From Devosia ginsengisoli (GTDB lineage Bacteria; Pseudomonadota; Alphaproteobacteria; Rhizobiales; Devosiaceae), in the NCBI RefSeq assembly GCF_024707105.1, contig NZ_JANQAJ010000009.1:62001-126000 (forward strand): a stretch of DNA of 64,000 bases. Reading direction: 5' to 3'. This document shows positions 36,767-45,297 of the stretch, in pieces; position 1 is the first letter of the stretch; each line of letters begins with the position of its first letter. Both the position numbers and the translations under genes were made by a program. The notes under the pieces were generated by a model, which ran no database searches, had not been told where the DNA came from, and saw only the letters and a program-made list of their open reading frames with translations.

Positions 36767-38689
36767 CTATTCAGCCGCAAAATACCACTGGAACGGATCA
36801 TAGGGAGCCGGGGTCGGGAACAGGTAGGCATGGAACATGGGTTCGGCGATGTTCCGCATATTGTTCCTGGCAATGTAGTAGCCATCGCCCGGCAGACTGA
36901 TGCCGATGACCGGGAAGTTCTCCTTGGCGAGAACCAGGATCTGCTTCATCAGATCGTCCCGCTTGGCCGGATCGCCTTCGGCGCGCAACTGGTTCATCAG
37001 ATCCATCTGCTCCCGGGCCCAGCCGGTCGGTTCCTCGGCAATTTCAGGACGCGAGCCCATATACCACTGCGACCAGCGATAGGCCCAGACCGACTCGTCG
37101 CCCGAAGCCATGTAGTAGCGAGGCTCCTGGATCACATCGAGGCCGCCGTCGCCCTGCCAGATCTGGACGTCGTAGTCACCGGCCGGACGCTTTTCGTAAT
37201 AGAGCGTGCGATCGATATTGTTCAGCTCGACATCGATGCCGCCAGCTTCGAGCTGGAGTTGCAGCAGTTCCATCATGTCGATCCATTCGGGCCGCACGGT
37301 GGAAATCATGTCGAAGGTAATGACCAGCGGCGAACCGTCGGCGAAGGTATAGAAACCATCGCCATTGCGTTCGCCCAGCAGGCCCGAAGCTGCAAAGGCG
37401 GCCGCGGCGGCTTCCGGATCGAACTCGGTATACTGCTTGGCCAGTTCCTCGTCATAGAACGGGGATTCCGGACGCGGCGCGGCCTGGAACGGCTCGCCCT
37501 GCCCGGTGAAGACCACATCGATGATTTCCTGCCGGTCGAGCAACTGGCTGATGCCGATGCGGAAGTCCTTGTTCTGGAACAGCTCGCGCCGCTTTTCGTC
37601 CACATGGTTGAAGTTGAACTGGATCACCATCGTGTTCATGTTGGACGGGATATTGGCACCCAGGCGATAGTCGCCGGCCTCCTGCCCGTCGAAGAACAGC
37701 GGCTGGTTGGCCACGGTGGCGATATGGCGATCCTGGAAGTCGATCTCGCCGTTGAGCGCCATCAGGGTCAGTTCTTCGAGCGAGTCCGAGACGCGCATGT
37801 CGAGCCGGTCGATATAGGGCAACTGGTTCCCTTCGGTGTCGACCTTCCAGTAATAGGGATTGCGCACGAAAGTGGTCCGGCTGGCATCGCCCGTCAGCGG
37901 CTGGTCGATCATCCAGGCATTCATCATCGGCAGGTCCGGATTGGCCCAGCGGATGGTTTCAGTGGCCCACGAACAACGGTCCGTCATCCACAATTCCCAG
38001 GTCTCGAATCCGGCGGCCTTGGCCTCCGTAGCGGCATTCGGATTGTATTTGGGATAGAACTGGCTGCAATATTCCTTGCTGAGCGAGACGAGCGTAAAGC
38101 CGTTCACGCTGGCCAGCTCATCCATGATGATGCCGTTGGGATTCTCGAAGATCAGCTTGAACGTCGTATCGTCGACCACTTCGGCCGTGACCGGGTTGTT
38201 CTTGTTCTTCATGAAGCTGCCCACGCCATAGCTGGGCTCGCTGAAGAGTTCGACGGCAAAGGCGATATCGGCGCTGGTGAATGGCGTGCCGTTATTCCAC
38301 TTGAGGCCTTCGCGCAGCTTGAACGTATAGGTGCGGGCGTCCTCGCTGACTTCCCAGCTTTCCGCCAGGTTCGGCACGATGGTCTTCCATTCCCGGTCAT
38401 AGCGAACCAGGCCGTCATAGGCGACGGTACGGGCGATCCACGCATTGTCGAGGCCACCCCGCAGCGCCGAGCGCCAGGTGCCGCCATAGGTCCCCACGCT
38501 CTCCACCGGCGTCACGACCAGCGGATTTGCCGGCAGGCGCTCTTCGACGGGTGGAAGGTCGGTGCCGTCAAGCATGGGCGCTTGCTGGTATTGCTGGCCA
38601 TGAGCCGTGCCCGCAAGGGCCATCAGGCTCACCAGGGCAGTGGCGCCCCATAGTGTCGGCCTGTTTCGGCCTCCAGTCGATTTTCTCAT
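36767..38689 (-). CDS. ABC importer periplasmic substrate-binding protein (SBP_bac_5)
   Basis: This 640-residue binding protein is the first gene of the carbohydrate operon. The start ATG at 38689 has GGAGGAG seven bases upstream; a longer frame from 38719 lacks a ribosome site. A twin-basic-looking signal peptide follows (MRKSTGGRNRPTLWG, hydrophobic core ATALVSLMALAGTAHG). The family motif appears as LKWNNGTPFTSADIAFAVELF near residue 145. At 640 residues it belongs to the long group of family-5 binding proteins, several of which bind plant oligosaccharides rather than peptides. Two candidate LacI operators lie just upstream. Confidence 0.9.
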   Translation of the reverse strand: MRKSTGGRNRPTLWGATALVSLMALAGTAHGQQYQQAPMLDGTDLPPVEERLPANPLVVTPVESVGTYGGTWRSALRGGLDNAWIARTVAYDGLVRYDREWKTIVPNLAESWEVSEDARTYTFKLREGLKWNNGTPFTSADIAFAVELFSEPSYGVGSFMKNKNNPVTAEVVDDTTFKLIFENPNGIIMDELASVNGFTLVSLSKEYCSQFYPKYNPNAATEAKAAGFETWELWMTDRCSWATETIRWANPDLPMMNAWMIDQPLTGDASRTTFVRNPYYWKVDTEGNQLPYIDRLDMRVSDSLEELTLMALNGEIDFQDRHIATVANQPLFFDGQEAGDYRLGANIPSNMNTMVIQFNFNHVDEKRRELFQNKDFRIGISQLLDRQEIIDVVFTGQGEPFQAAPRPESPFYDEELAKQYTEFDPEAAAAAFAASGLLGERNGDGFYTFADGSPLVITFDMISTVRPEWIDMMELLQLQLEAGGIDVELNNIDRTLYYEKRPAGDYDVQIWQGDGGLDVIQEPRYYMASGDESVWAYRWSQWYMGSRPEIAEEPTGWAREQMDLMNQLRAEGDPAKRDDLMKQILVLAKENFPVIGISLPGDGYYIARNNMRNIAEPMFHAYLFPTPAPYDPFQWYFAAE

Positions 38690-38762
38690 CGGGTTTCTCC
38701 TCCCAGAAAACGCAAACAAGGTGTGTGCGCCTCCTCACGACGCATAAGGAGCCTAGAACACC

Positions 38763-38780
38763 ACTTGCGCTAACGCAAGT
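38763..38780. promoter_or_regulatory. Candidate LacI operator upstream of the importer operon
   Basis: ACTTGCGCTAACGCAAGT has perfect seven-base arms (ACTTGCG and CGCAAGT) around CTAA. It lies between the divergent binding-protein and lyase genes. The TTGCG/CGCAA half-sites match those at 38804-38816 and 41108-41122, near the LacI gene. Confidence 0.65.
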
Positions 38781-38803
38781 ATTGCGTCAAAATTCCCAAA
38801 ACT

Positions 38804-38816
38804 ACGCAATTTGCGT
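38804..38816. promoter_or_regulatory. Second candidate LacI operator, lyase-proximal
   Basis: ACGCAATTTGCGT is a 13-base palindrome with the same ACGCAA/TTGCGT arms as the site in front of the LacI gene. Additional half-sites (ATTGCGTCAA and TTGCGTTTGC) flank it. Confidence 0.65.
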
Positions 38817-38885
38817 GAATTTGCGTTTGCAATGAAGGCGTTGGGCTGTGGATTATTGCGCCCGGCAGGAGCGAGGGAACACCGA

Positions 38886-40073
38886 ATGACAATGGCCGAG
38901 AAGGTTGCGAGCCATAACGATATCGATCTGCAATTGCTGTATTTCACCAGCACGAGCCTGTCAGCGGACGGCAAAAGCCTCGCTGCCATTGGTGAACAGG
39001 ATGGCAATCCCAACCTGTTCCGCATCGATCTCGCGACGAAGGCCGTGACGCAACTGACCCACAATAGCGAAGGCTGGCTGCGGTCCTACGTCTATTTCGA
39101 CGGCACGCCCTATCGCGGCTTCGCCAAGGCCAGCGTCAGTTTCGATGCCCGGCGGAACACGCTCTATTACCTGCAGGGCCGCCAGCTTCGCGCCGTCGAT
39201 TTCGACGGCCGCGAGCGCGTCTTGGCGGAGCTGCCGGACGACCAGGTGACCGCCTTCACCCACGTATCAGCCGATGGCAAGCTGATCTGCGTGCCCACCA
39301 CCGACGAAGCGGCCTTTACCGAGGACGAAGCCTGGACTGAGCGGCACAAGGGGATCGACGCCCGCGTGCGGCGGCTCGGGTTGAATTCCTATCTGCGCGT
39401 CTTTTCTACCGAGACGGGCGAGCAGGTGCTGTGCGAGCCGGTGCCCAGCGCCTGGGTCACCCATGTCCAGTTCTCCCCCACCGATTCCAGCGTGATCCTC
39501 TACAATCACGAATGGCCGTCAGATTGCGGCATCCGGCGGGTCTGGCTGTGGGACGGCGAGAAGCATACAAGGCTGCGCCAGGAAGGCGAAGGCCGCAGCC
39601 GTCTCGACTGGACCTGCCACGAAATGTGGGAGCGCGACGGCAATGCCGTGATCTATCACGGCCTCTATACCGACGGCACCGCCTATGTCGGCCGCGCGCC
39701 GGTCGATGGCAGCGAACCGATCGAAATCCGCCTGCCCTCCGACTGGACCCGATACGGCCATTTCACCGTTGGCCCGGACGAAACCATGCTGGTGACCGAC
39801 GGCTATTATCGCAGCACGGCGAATGACGAGATCAAGGTATCGCCCTGGATTTCGCGGCTCGACCTCGACTGGCCGGGCGGAGCGATCCGCTGGCGCGTAC
39901 TCGGCCGCTCGGATTCCAACTGGGACAGCCAGGACAGCCATCCCCACCCGATCACCGATGCCGAAGGCAGGTTCGTGTATTTCACGTCCAATGTCGAAGG
40001 CCGGCGCGCCGTCTACCGACTGCCCACCGCGCCGGGCGAGCCTGTTGCCGATGTCTCGCTGGGGTCCGCCTGA
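38886..40073 (+). CDS. Oligogalacturonate lyase-like seven-bladed beta-propeller enzyme
   Basis: This 395-residue protein resembles oligogalacturonate lyases (polysaccharide lyase family 22), which cleave unsaturated digalacturonate in the cytoplasm. The family's metal site, three residues in a Gln-x-x-His-x-His pattern, is present as Gln349, His352 and His354 in DSQDSHPHP, and His292 in YGHFTVGPDE is a likely fourth ligand. The propeller repeats are visible as short strands with WLWDG, YFDG and DADG-like turns. There is no signal peptide. The start at 38886 has GAGGGAA upstream; an ATG 75 bases earlier would put the operator inside the gene. It is divergent from the importer operon and shares its control region. 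Confidence 0.8.
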   Translation: MTMAEKVASHNDIDLQLLYFTSTSLSADGKSLAAIGEQDGNPNLFRIDLATKAVTQLTHNSEGWLRSYVYFDGTPYRGFAKASVSFDARRNTLYYLQGRQLRAVDFDGRERVLAELPDDQVTAFTHVSADGKLICVPTTDEAAFTEDEAWTERHKGIDARVRRLGLNSYLRVFSTETGEQVLCEPVPSAWVTHVQFSPTDSSVILYNHEWPSDCGIRRVWLWDGEKHTRLRQEGEGRSRLDWTCHEMWERDGNAVIYHGLYTDGTAYVGRAPVDGSEPIEIRLPSDWTRYGHFTVGPDETMLVTDGYYRSTANDEIKVSPWISRLDLDWPGGAIRWRVLGRSDSNWDSQDSHPHPITDAEGRFVYFTSNVEGRRAVYRLPTAPGEPVADVSLGSA

Positions 40074-40076
40074 GAC

Positions 40077-41105
40077 CTATTCCAGCGTCCAGACCGTCTC
40101 GCCCTCGACCATGGTCACACCGATCTCGAGCTGCTGCACCGCCGCTTCGCCATCCATATGCTCGGCCAATAGCCGCACAGCCCCACGCCCGATCGCCTCG
40201 CGATCGACCTGCGTCGTGCTCAATCGCGGCGTGGCCATGCCGGCCAGTGGTAGATCGTCGAAGCCGACAATCGAGAAGTTCCGTGGCAACGGGCTATCGG
40301 CGCCATAGATGCCCTCGAGCATCTCCACCGCGGCAATGTCGTTCCAGATGAAGGCAGCCGTGACGTCATGCTTGCCGGCCAGCAGATCCTCCAGCAATTC
40401 CCTGGTATGTCGCTCGTCGGTATTGACGATGGTGCCCACCGCGCCCGGCGTCCTGGCGATGGCCTGCTCGAACCCGCGCTGGCGCTGCCTTATGGTCGGT
40501 CGATAGCGATGGGTATAGTGCAGGATCTTGCGGTGCCCGGCATCGAGCAGGCGCTGCGTGGCCATGAAGGCACCGTAGTAATTGGCCGGGGACACCGAGC
40601 TGACCCGCATGTTGGGGTCGCTGCCATTGACCAGCACCACCGGCACTTCCGCCTCGGTCGACCAGGCCGCCAGCTCATCCCAGGCATCGATCCCCGCCAG
40701 CAGCACGCCGCCGGCATCGGCCTGTGCGATCTGCTTCTTGATGAGGTCCAGCGTCACCGAGGATTCATTGACCAACCGCACGTCGAGCGCCATGCCGGCC
40801 GTTTCTGCCTGCGACCGCATGCCCTCGACAATGCCGAAATAGAAGCCGGACAAGCCGCTCGTCGCGCTGCCCAGCGGGACCAGCGCCACGGCTTTCTTGT
40901 CCCCGCCCACCGCGGCCAGGCTGTGCTTGCTCTTGTAGCCCAGCGTGCGCGCCATGCGCTGCACGTCACGCCGCACGGCATCGCTGATGCCGATCTCGTT
41001 AGCCAGCGCGCGCGAGACCGTACTCACCGAAACGCCGAGGCGTTCCGCGATATCGGCCTGGTTTGCACGTCTTTGGGTCGCCACGGGTCTGCCTCGCTGT
41101 CTCAT
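40077..41105 (-). CDS. LacI-family transcriptional regulator of the oligosaccharide locus
   Basis: This 342-residue regulator has a short basic leader, a LacI helix-turn-helix (NQADIAERLGVSVSTVSRAL, residues about 15-35), the hinge helix region with RMARTLGYKSKH, and a periplasmic-binding-protein-like sensor domain (for example FIWNDIAAVEMLEGI and IVGFDDLPLAGMATPRLSTT). It would repress its targets until a sugar ligand binds. A palindrome sharing half-sites with those upstream of the importer lies immediately before its start codon, suggesting autoregulation. It is convergent with the lyase gene, only three bases apart. Confidence 0.9.
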   Translation of the reverse strand: MRQRGRPVATQRRANQADIAERLGVSVSTVSRALANEIGISDAVRRDVQRMARTLGYKSKHSLAAVGGDKKAVALVPLGSATSGLSGFYFGIVEGMRSQAETAGMALDVRLVNESSVTLDLIKKQIAQADAGGVLLAGIDAWDELAAWSTEAEVPVVLVNGSDPNMRVSSVSPANYYGAFMATQRLLDAGHRKILHYTHRYRPTIRQRQRGFEQAIARTPGAVGTIVNTDERHTRELLEDLLAGKHDVTAAFIWNDIAAVEMLEGIYGADSPLPRNFSIVGFDDLPLAGMATPRLSTTQVDREAIGRGAVRLLAEHMDGEAAVQQLEIGVTMVEGETVWTLE

Positions 41106-41107
41106 CT

Positions 41108-41122
41108 ACGCAATATTTGCGT
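41108..41122. promoter_or_regulatory. Candidate LacI operator in front of the regulator gene
   Basis: ACGCAATATTTGCGT is a 15-base palindrome starting three bases upstream of the regulator's start codon. It would block its promoter or ribosome site. A further half-site (GCGCAAGT) is at about 41133-41140. Confidence 0.65.
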
Positions 41123-41159
41123 TTTTTGAGTAGCGCAAGTCCCTCGACAGATTTATCCC

Positions 41160-42128
41160 TCATCCAAACAACTTGCCGAGCCAAACCATCTGCGCGCGGT
41201 CCTGGAAGGCCTGCCCGCCCTCATGGTTGTTGAATTCGTATTCTTCGATGCTCTTGTCGGCGCCGGCATAGGCATTGTAGGCGCCGTAGACCGTGGAGGG
41301 CGGACAGGTCTCGTCCATCACCGCCACCGAGAACAGCGCCGCCGCCTTGGCCTGGCGCGCGAAATTGACACCGTCGAAATAGTTGAGCACCTCGAACACC
41401 GTGGCCTTCTTGTCGCGATGCTGCGCCAGGAAGCGCACGATCTCGAGATAGGGGTCACGCGCCGCCTTCTGCACCGCGCGCCGATAGTCGCAGAGGAAGG
41501 GCACGTCGGGCATCACCGCCTTGACCCTGGCATCGATCCCCGCCACGGCTAGCGAAATGCCGCCGCCCTGGCTGCCGCCGCAAACCGCGATCCTGTCGGG
41601 ATCGACAAAGTCCTGCGCCACCAGCATATCCACGGCCCGCACCGCATCGGTGAAGACGCGGCGATAGTAGTAATCGTTCTTGTCCAGGATACCCTTGGTC
41701 ATCATGCCGGGAATGGAGGGCGTCGTGCCCACCGGGTCGGCCGTGCCGCCCATGGACCAGCCACTGCCCTGCCCGCGCGTATCCATGCGGAAATAGGCAT
41801 AGCCCGACGCCGCCCAGTGCAATTGCTCATGCGGAAAGCCGCGCCCGCCGCCATAGCCCAGATATTGCACCACCAGCGGCAAGCGGCCCGTGCGGTTCGC
41901 GGGCAGCACCAGCCAGCCCTTGATCAGATGGCCGCCAAAACCCGGAAACGTCACATCGAACGCCTCGACCGCCTTCAGCGTGGTCTCGGCCTTGACGATG
42001 CCGACCTCGCCCCCGATCGCCCGCGCCTCGGCAAGGGTCGCTTCCCAGAATGCCGAGAAATCCCCGGGCATCTGGACATTGCTCTGATAGGCGCCGAGTT
42101 CGGGCTGGATCAGGTCGGGAAAGGGCAC
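41160..42128 (-). CDS. Acetyl xylan esterase/cephalosporin-C deacetylase-type carbohydrate deacetylase
   Basis: This 322-residue alpha/beta hydrolase of the AXE1 family (carbohydrate esterase 7) removes acetyl groups from sugars and short oligosaccharides. It shows the family RGQGSGWSMGG segment (residues 118-128), the nucleophile Ser186 in CGGSQGGG, Asp272 in MDETCPPST and His302 in NNHEGG, which form the triad. There is no signal peptide, so it would act on imported acetylated oligomers. It lies upstream of the LacI gene on the same strand, separated by 54 bases that contain an operator. This supports the view that the locus handles acetylated plant glycans. Confidence 0.88.
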   Translation of the reverse strand: MPFPDLIQPELGAYQSNVQMPGDFSAFWEATLAEARAIGGEVGIVKAETTLKAVEAFDVTFPGFGGHLIKGWLVLPANRTGRLPLVVQYLGYGGGRGFPHEQLHWAASGYAYFRMDTRGQGSGWSMGGTADPVGTTPSIPGMMTKGILDKNDYYYRRVFTDAVRAVDMLVAQDFVDPDRIAVCGGSQGGGISLAVAGIDARVKAVMPDVPFLCDYRRAVQKAARDPYLEIVRFLAQHRDKKATVFEVLNYFDGVNFARQAKAAALFSVAVMDETCPPSTVYGAYNAYAGADKSIEEYEFNNHEGGQAFQDRAQMVWLGKLFG

Positions 42129-42204
42129 GGCAGGACTCCTCGCAAATCACCGGCGCGACCATGCACCGGGGCAACCGGTCATGCCAGATAGCACGCGAAA
42201 ATTC

Positions 42205-43125
42205 CTATGGTTTCAGCCCGGCGGGCACCGGCGGGGTCTCGTAGAGCAGCGTGATCTCGATCCGCTCGTTGGCCGCCATATAGGGGTCGTTCGGGAAGAA
42301 TGGCTCGGCCGTCGAACGGCCCACCACCGAATTGACGTGGTCATCGGCCAGCCCGAACTCACCCAGGATCTGCCGCACCGTATTGGCGCGATCGGCCGAC
42401 AGTTCCCACGAGCCATAGCGCGGATTGGCATAGACCCCGCCAGCCGCCGTATGGCCCGAAATCCGCACCGGATTCGACAATTTCTGAAGGATCGGCGCAA
42501 TGGCCGCGATGGCCTTTCGCGTCACCTCGTTGGGATATTTCGACCCTTCCGGGAACATCGGCCGCCCCTCCTGGTCGATGATGCGGATATTGAGGCCTTC
42601 CTCGGTCTCCTCGACAATCAGGTTGTCGGCAATTTCGGTGATGGCCGGCATGGCCTGCCAGGCCTGGCGGATGCTCGCCGCGGCGCTGTGGAAGCCCTGA
42701 TCGTCATCGGCCTTGAGATCGTATTGCGATTCATTGGTGGTTTGGAATTCATTGCCCTGCTGCTGGTCGCGACCGCTCATCGCGCCCGTCACCGTGCCGA
42801 ATTCCTCGCCCTTGGGCGTCACCGAGGCATCCACCCGTTCCTCAGGCGTCGAGCCCTGCATCAGGGCATCGGAATTATCCAGCGCCGTACCGCCCATCAA
42901 CCCGCCCGAGCCGCTGGTGGTCGGACTGATATTGGGTGGCGCAAAATAGGAGGCGAGGCCCTCTTTCTGCTCGGGCGTGGTCATGCTGATCAGCCACAGC
43001 AGCAGGAAGAAGGCCATCATGGCAGTCACGAAGTCGGCATAGGCGATCTTCCACGCGCCGCCGTGATGGGCGTGCTTTCTCTTCTTGACCTTCTTGATGA
43101 TGATCGGCTGGTCGAAATTCGCCAT
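42205..43125 (-). CDS. motB: MotB, flagellar stator protein
   Basis: This 306-residue stator subunit has a basic cytoplasmic leader (IIIKKVKKRKHAHHGG) and one membrane helix with the proton-binding Asp31 in AYADFVTAMMAFFLLLWL. A linker rich in polar residues follows, then a C-terminal OmpA-like peptidoglycan-binding domain (about 150-295; ISGHTAAGG, LSADRANTVRQIL). It anchors MotA to the cell wall and couples proton flow to rotation. It follows motA with 21 bases between, with an AGGAAG ribosome site. The OmpA domain is complete. Confidence 0.95.
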   Translation of the reverse strand: MANFDQPIIIKKVKKRKHAHHGGAWKIAYADFVTAMMAFFLLLWLISMTTPEQKEGLASYFAPPNISPTTSGSGGLMGGTALDNSDALMQGSTPEERVDASVTPKGEEFGTVTGAMSGRDQQQGNEFQTTNESQYDLKADDDQGFHSAAASIRQAWQAMPAITEIADNLIVEETEEGLNIRIIDQEGRPMFPEGSKYPNEVTRKAIAAIAPILQKLSNPVRISGHTAAGGVYANPRYGSWELSADRANTVRQILGEFGLADDHVNSVVGRSTAEPFFPNDPYMAANERIEITLLYETPPVPAGLKP

Positions 43126-43146
43126 TCTGGCTTCCTAAAGTCGGGC

Positions 43147-44010
43147 CTATGTCGCGGCGGGCAGGTTCGCCGTCGCCTCGTCGATTTCGGCAAAGCTGGG
43201 CCGGTCTTCCGACATCAGCGCCTTGCGCGCGAATTCAATGGCCATCACAGGCACCTGGCCGGAAATGTGGGCCAGCAGCCCCACCTTGAGCGACAGGAAA
43301 TACTTGTCTTCCGCCTCGTAGATATTGCGCAGCGACTGCGCGAACGGCCCGAAGAAGCCATAGGCCACGAAGACGCCAAAAAAGGTACCGACCAGGGCGC
43401 CGCCGATCATGTGGCCCAGCACTTCGGGCGGCTCGCTGATGGCGCCCATCGTATGGATCACGCCCAGCACGGCCGCCACGATGCCCAAAGCCGGCGTTCC
43501 GTCAGCCAGCGCCTGCATGGCGTTAACGACGCGCTCATTCTCCTGGTGATGGGTTTCCAGTTCTTCGTCCATCAGGGCCTCCATCTCGTGGACGTTGTTG
43601 GAGCCCAGCGTCACCATGCGCAGGTAGTCGCAGACGAATTCCACCGCGTGGTGGTTGTTGGCGAAGGTCGGAAAGCGCGCGAACAGCGTCGATTCATGCG
43701 GATTTTCGATATGCTGCTCCAGCGCCAGGATGCCCTTGGACTGCACCAGCTTGTAGAGGCTGAACTGCATGCCCAGCAGCTCGACATAGGCCGCCTTGTT
43801 GTATTTCGGGCCTTTGAACAGCGTGCCGAACACGCTCAGCGTCTGCTTCAGCACCGGCCCGGTATTGCCGATGACATAGGCGCCCAGGGCGGCGCCGAGA
43901 ATGATGACGAATTCGAAGGGCTGCCACAGCACATAGAGATGCCCGCCGACCCCCATATACCCGCCGATGACGCTGCCCACGACGATGAGGATGCCGATTA
44001 GAAGACGCAT
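43147..44010 (-). CDS. motA: MotA, flagellar stator proton-channel protein
   Basis: This 287-residue protein has four membrane helices (about residues 2-22, 30-50, 170-190 and 200-220) and a large cytoplasmic loop between helices 2 and 3. The loop holds the charged residues that touch FliG (around ERVVNAMQALADGTPALGI). Family signature residues PALGIVAAVLGVIHTMG and GTFFGVFVAYGFFGP are present. With MotB it forms the proton-driven stator. The motA-motB order is standard; other flagellar genes appear at the window end (fliK, flgD), about 18 kb away. Confidence 0.95.
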   Translation of the reverse strand: MRLLIGILIVVGSVIGGYMGVGGHLYVLWQPFEFVIILGAALGAYVIGNTGPVLKQTLSVFGTLFKGPKYNKAAYVELLGMQFSLYKLVQSKGILALEQHIENPHESTLFARFPTFANNHHAVEFVCDYLRMVTLGSNNVHEMEALMDEELETHHQENERVVNAMQALADGTPALGIVAAVLGVIHTMGAISEPPEVLGHMIGGALVGTFFGVFVAYGFFGPFAQSLRNIYEAEDKYFLSLKVGLLAHISGQVPVMAIEFARKALMSEDRPSFAEIDEATANLPAAT

Positions 44011-44199
44011 TAGACCTGAAACTCACCTTGTGGACGACATCGTTTCCAGGTCGGCATTATCGGTCGGTTTACCTTAACAGCCGGTTTACCCATGGGTTTA
44101 CGCCCGGTTGCATCATGCCGGCCGGGTCATGCCACAAGGCTTAAGATGGTGGTGGACAGTTGAATTGAATCCCGCCGCACAGGCGGGATCAGGCGAAGC

Positions 44200-44418
44200 C
44201 TAGCCGTGCCAGAACCCGCGCTGGCTGCGGACATTGATGACCTGGCGCAGGAAGACTTCCGCTGGACGATAGTACCAGGCCAGCTCCACCGGCGATTGCG
44301 CCGGCCCCAGTGCGGCCGGCTGGAATTCGACGCGCAGCGCGGCGCGCATGGCGCATTCGAGGTAATAGGCCCCGCCGGTCACCAGAAAGATCGCGCTCGC
44401 CAACAGGCCTAAACTCAC
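44200..44418 (-). CDS. Small hypothetical membrane-anchored protein
   Basis: A 72-residue frame starting at GTG with GGGGG about seven bases upstream. An N-terminal hydrophobic segment (LGLLASAIFLVTGGAYYL) is followed by a polar, arginine-containing tail with aromatic residues (VELAWYYRPAEVFLRQVINV). No family is recognised. Codon use resembles the surrounding genes, and no other frame here is better. It lies between motA and the RraA-family gene and is not clearly part of either operon. Confidence 0.55.
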   Translation of the reverse strand: MSLGLLASAIFLVTGGAYYLECAMRAALRVEFQPAALGPAQSPVELAWYYRPAEVFLRQVINVRSQRGFWHG

Positions 44419-44567
44419 AGCAAGTCCCCCAAATCAATTGCCGTGAAATATAGTCGGATGCGCCACTACCCCAAGAAAAACAACCCGTTAAGCCTAACCG
44501 GCTCAAGTCTATCCAATCGGCTTCGGCCATCGCAAATACCGACCAAGCGATGAAGTCCAGACGTTGC

Positions 44568-45278
44568 TCAGCGTTTTTCGCGCTGTCGCCAGGCGGCAAA
44601 TTCTGCGGTGAAACGTTCCTGCGTCCTGGGGTAAAGGCCGATGATCGGCGTGCCCGCCTTGACCTGCTCGACCACGAAATCCTCATAGGCAGTCATCTCG
44701 ACCGCCTCGTCGGCGACCTCTTCGGCAATGGCCTGGGGAATGACGATCACACAATCGTCGTCGCCCACCACGATGTCGCCCGGGAACACGGCCACATCGC
44801 CACAGCCGATCGGCATGTTGAGGTCGAGCGCTTCGTGCAGGGTCAGGTTGGTCGGGCTGGAGGGACGGGAATGATAGGCGGGAATATCGAGCGTGCCGAT
44901 CGTGGCGGCATCGCGAAAACCGCCATCGGTAACGACCCCCGCCACCCCGCGCACCATGAGGCGGGTGACCAATATATCGCCGGCCGAAGCGGCGCGTGGG
45001 TCCTTGCGGCTGTCCATTACCAGCACATGGCCCGGAGGGCAGGTTTCGACGGCAACGCGCTGCGGATGTTCGGGATTGCGGAATTCGGCCAGTTGGTTGC
45101 GGTCCTCCCGGGCCGGAATATAGCGCAGAGTAAAAGCCGGACCGACCATGTTCCGTCCCTTGGCCCTGACCGGGTGAACACCCTGGATCACCTGGTTGCG
45201 CAAGCCACGCTTGAACAGGGCCGTGGCCAGGGTGGCGACGGAAACGGTCGCCAGCTTTTCACGCAGAATTTCATTCAT
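44568..45278 (-). CDS. RraA-family protein (HMG/CHA aldolase-like)
   Basis: This 236-residue protein of the RraA-like fold has the core signature GDILVTRLMVRGVAGVVTDG followed by GFRDAATI, where Arg and Asp bind a metal and pyruvate in related aldolases, and VVVGDDDCVIVIPQAIAEEV. Family members either act as 4-hydroxy-4-methyl-2-oxoglutarate (or related) aldolases and oxaloacetate decarboxylases, or inhibit RNase E. In this operon, after an IlvD-type dehydratase and a DapA-family enzyme, an aldolase or decarboxylase on a keto-acid is the better guess. The start follows the DapA-like gene by 19 bases. Confidence 0.85.
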   Translation of the reverse strand: MNEILREKLATVSVATLATALFKRGLRNQVIQGVHPVRAKGRNMVGPAFTLRYIPAREDRNQLAEFRNPEHPQRVAVETCPPGHVLVMDSRKDPRAASAGDILVTRLMVRGVAGVVTDGGFRDAATIGTLDIPAYHSRPSSPTNLTLHEALDLNMPIGCGDVAVFPGDIVVGDDDCVIVIPQAIAEEVADEAVEMTAYEDFVVEQVKAGTPIIGLYPRTQERFTAEFAAWRQREKR

Positions 45279-45297
45279 GGCGACATTCCTCGATCGG

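Noticed and set aside
36674..38653. 659-codon plus-strand frame opposite the substrate-binding-protein gene
   Set aside because: The minus-strand gene has a signal peptide, ribosome site and clear family motifs. The plus-strand product has shadow-type composition.
42181..44001. 606-codon plus-strand frame across motA and motB
   Set aside because: motA and motB on the minus strand are unmistakable, and the plus frame spans both plus the gap between them, as chance frames in GC-rich DNA do.
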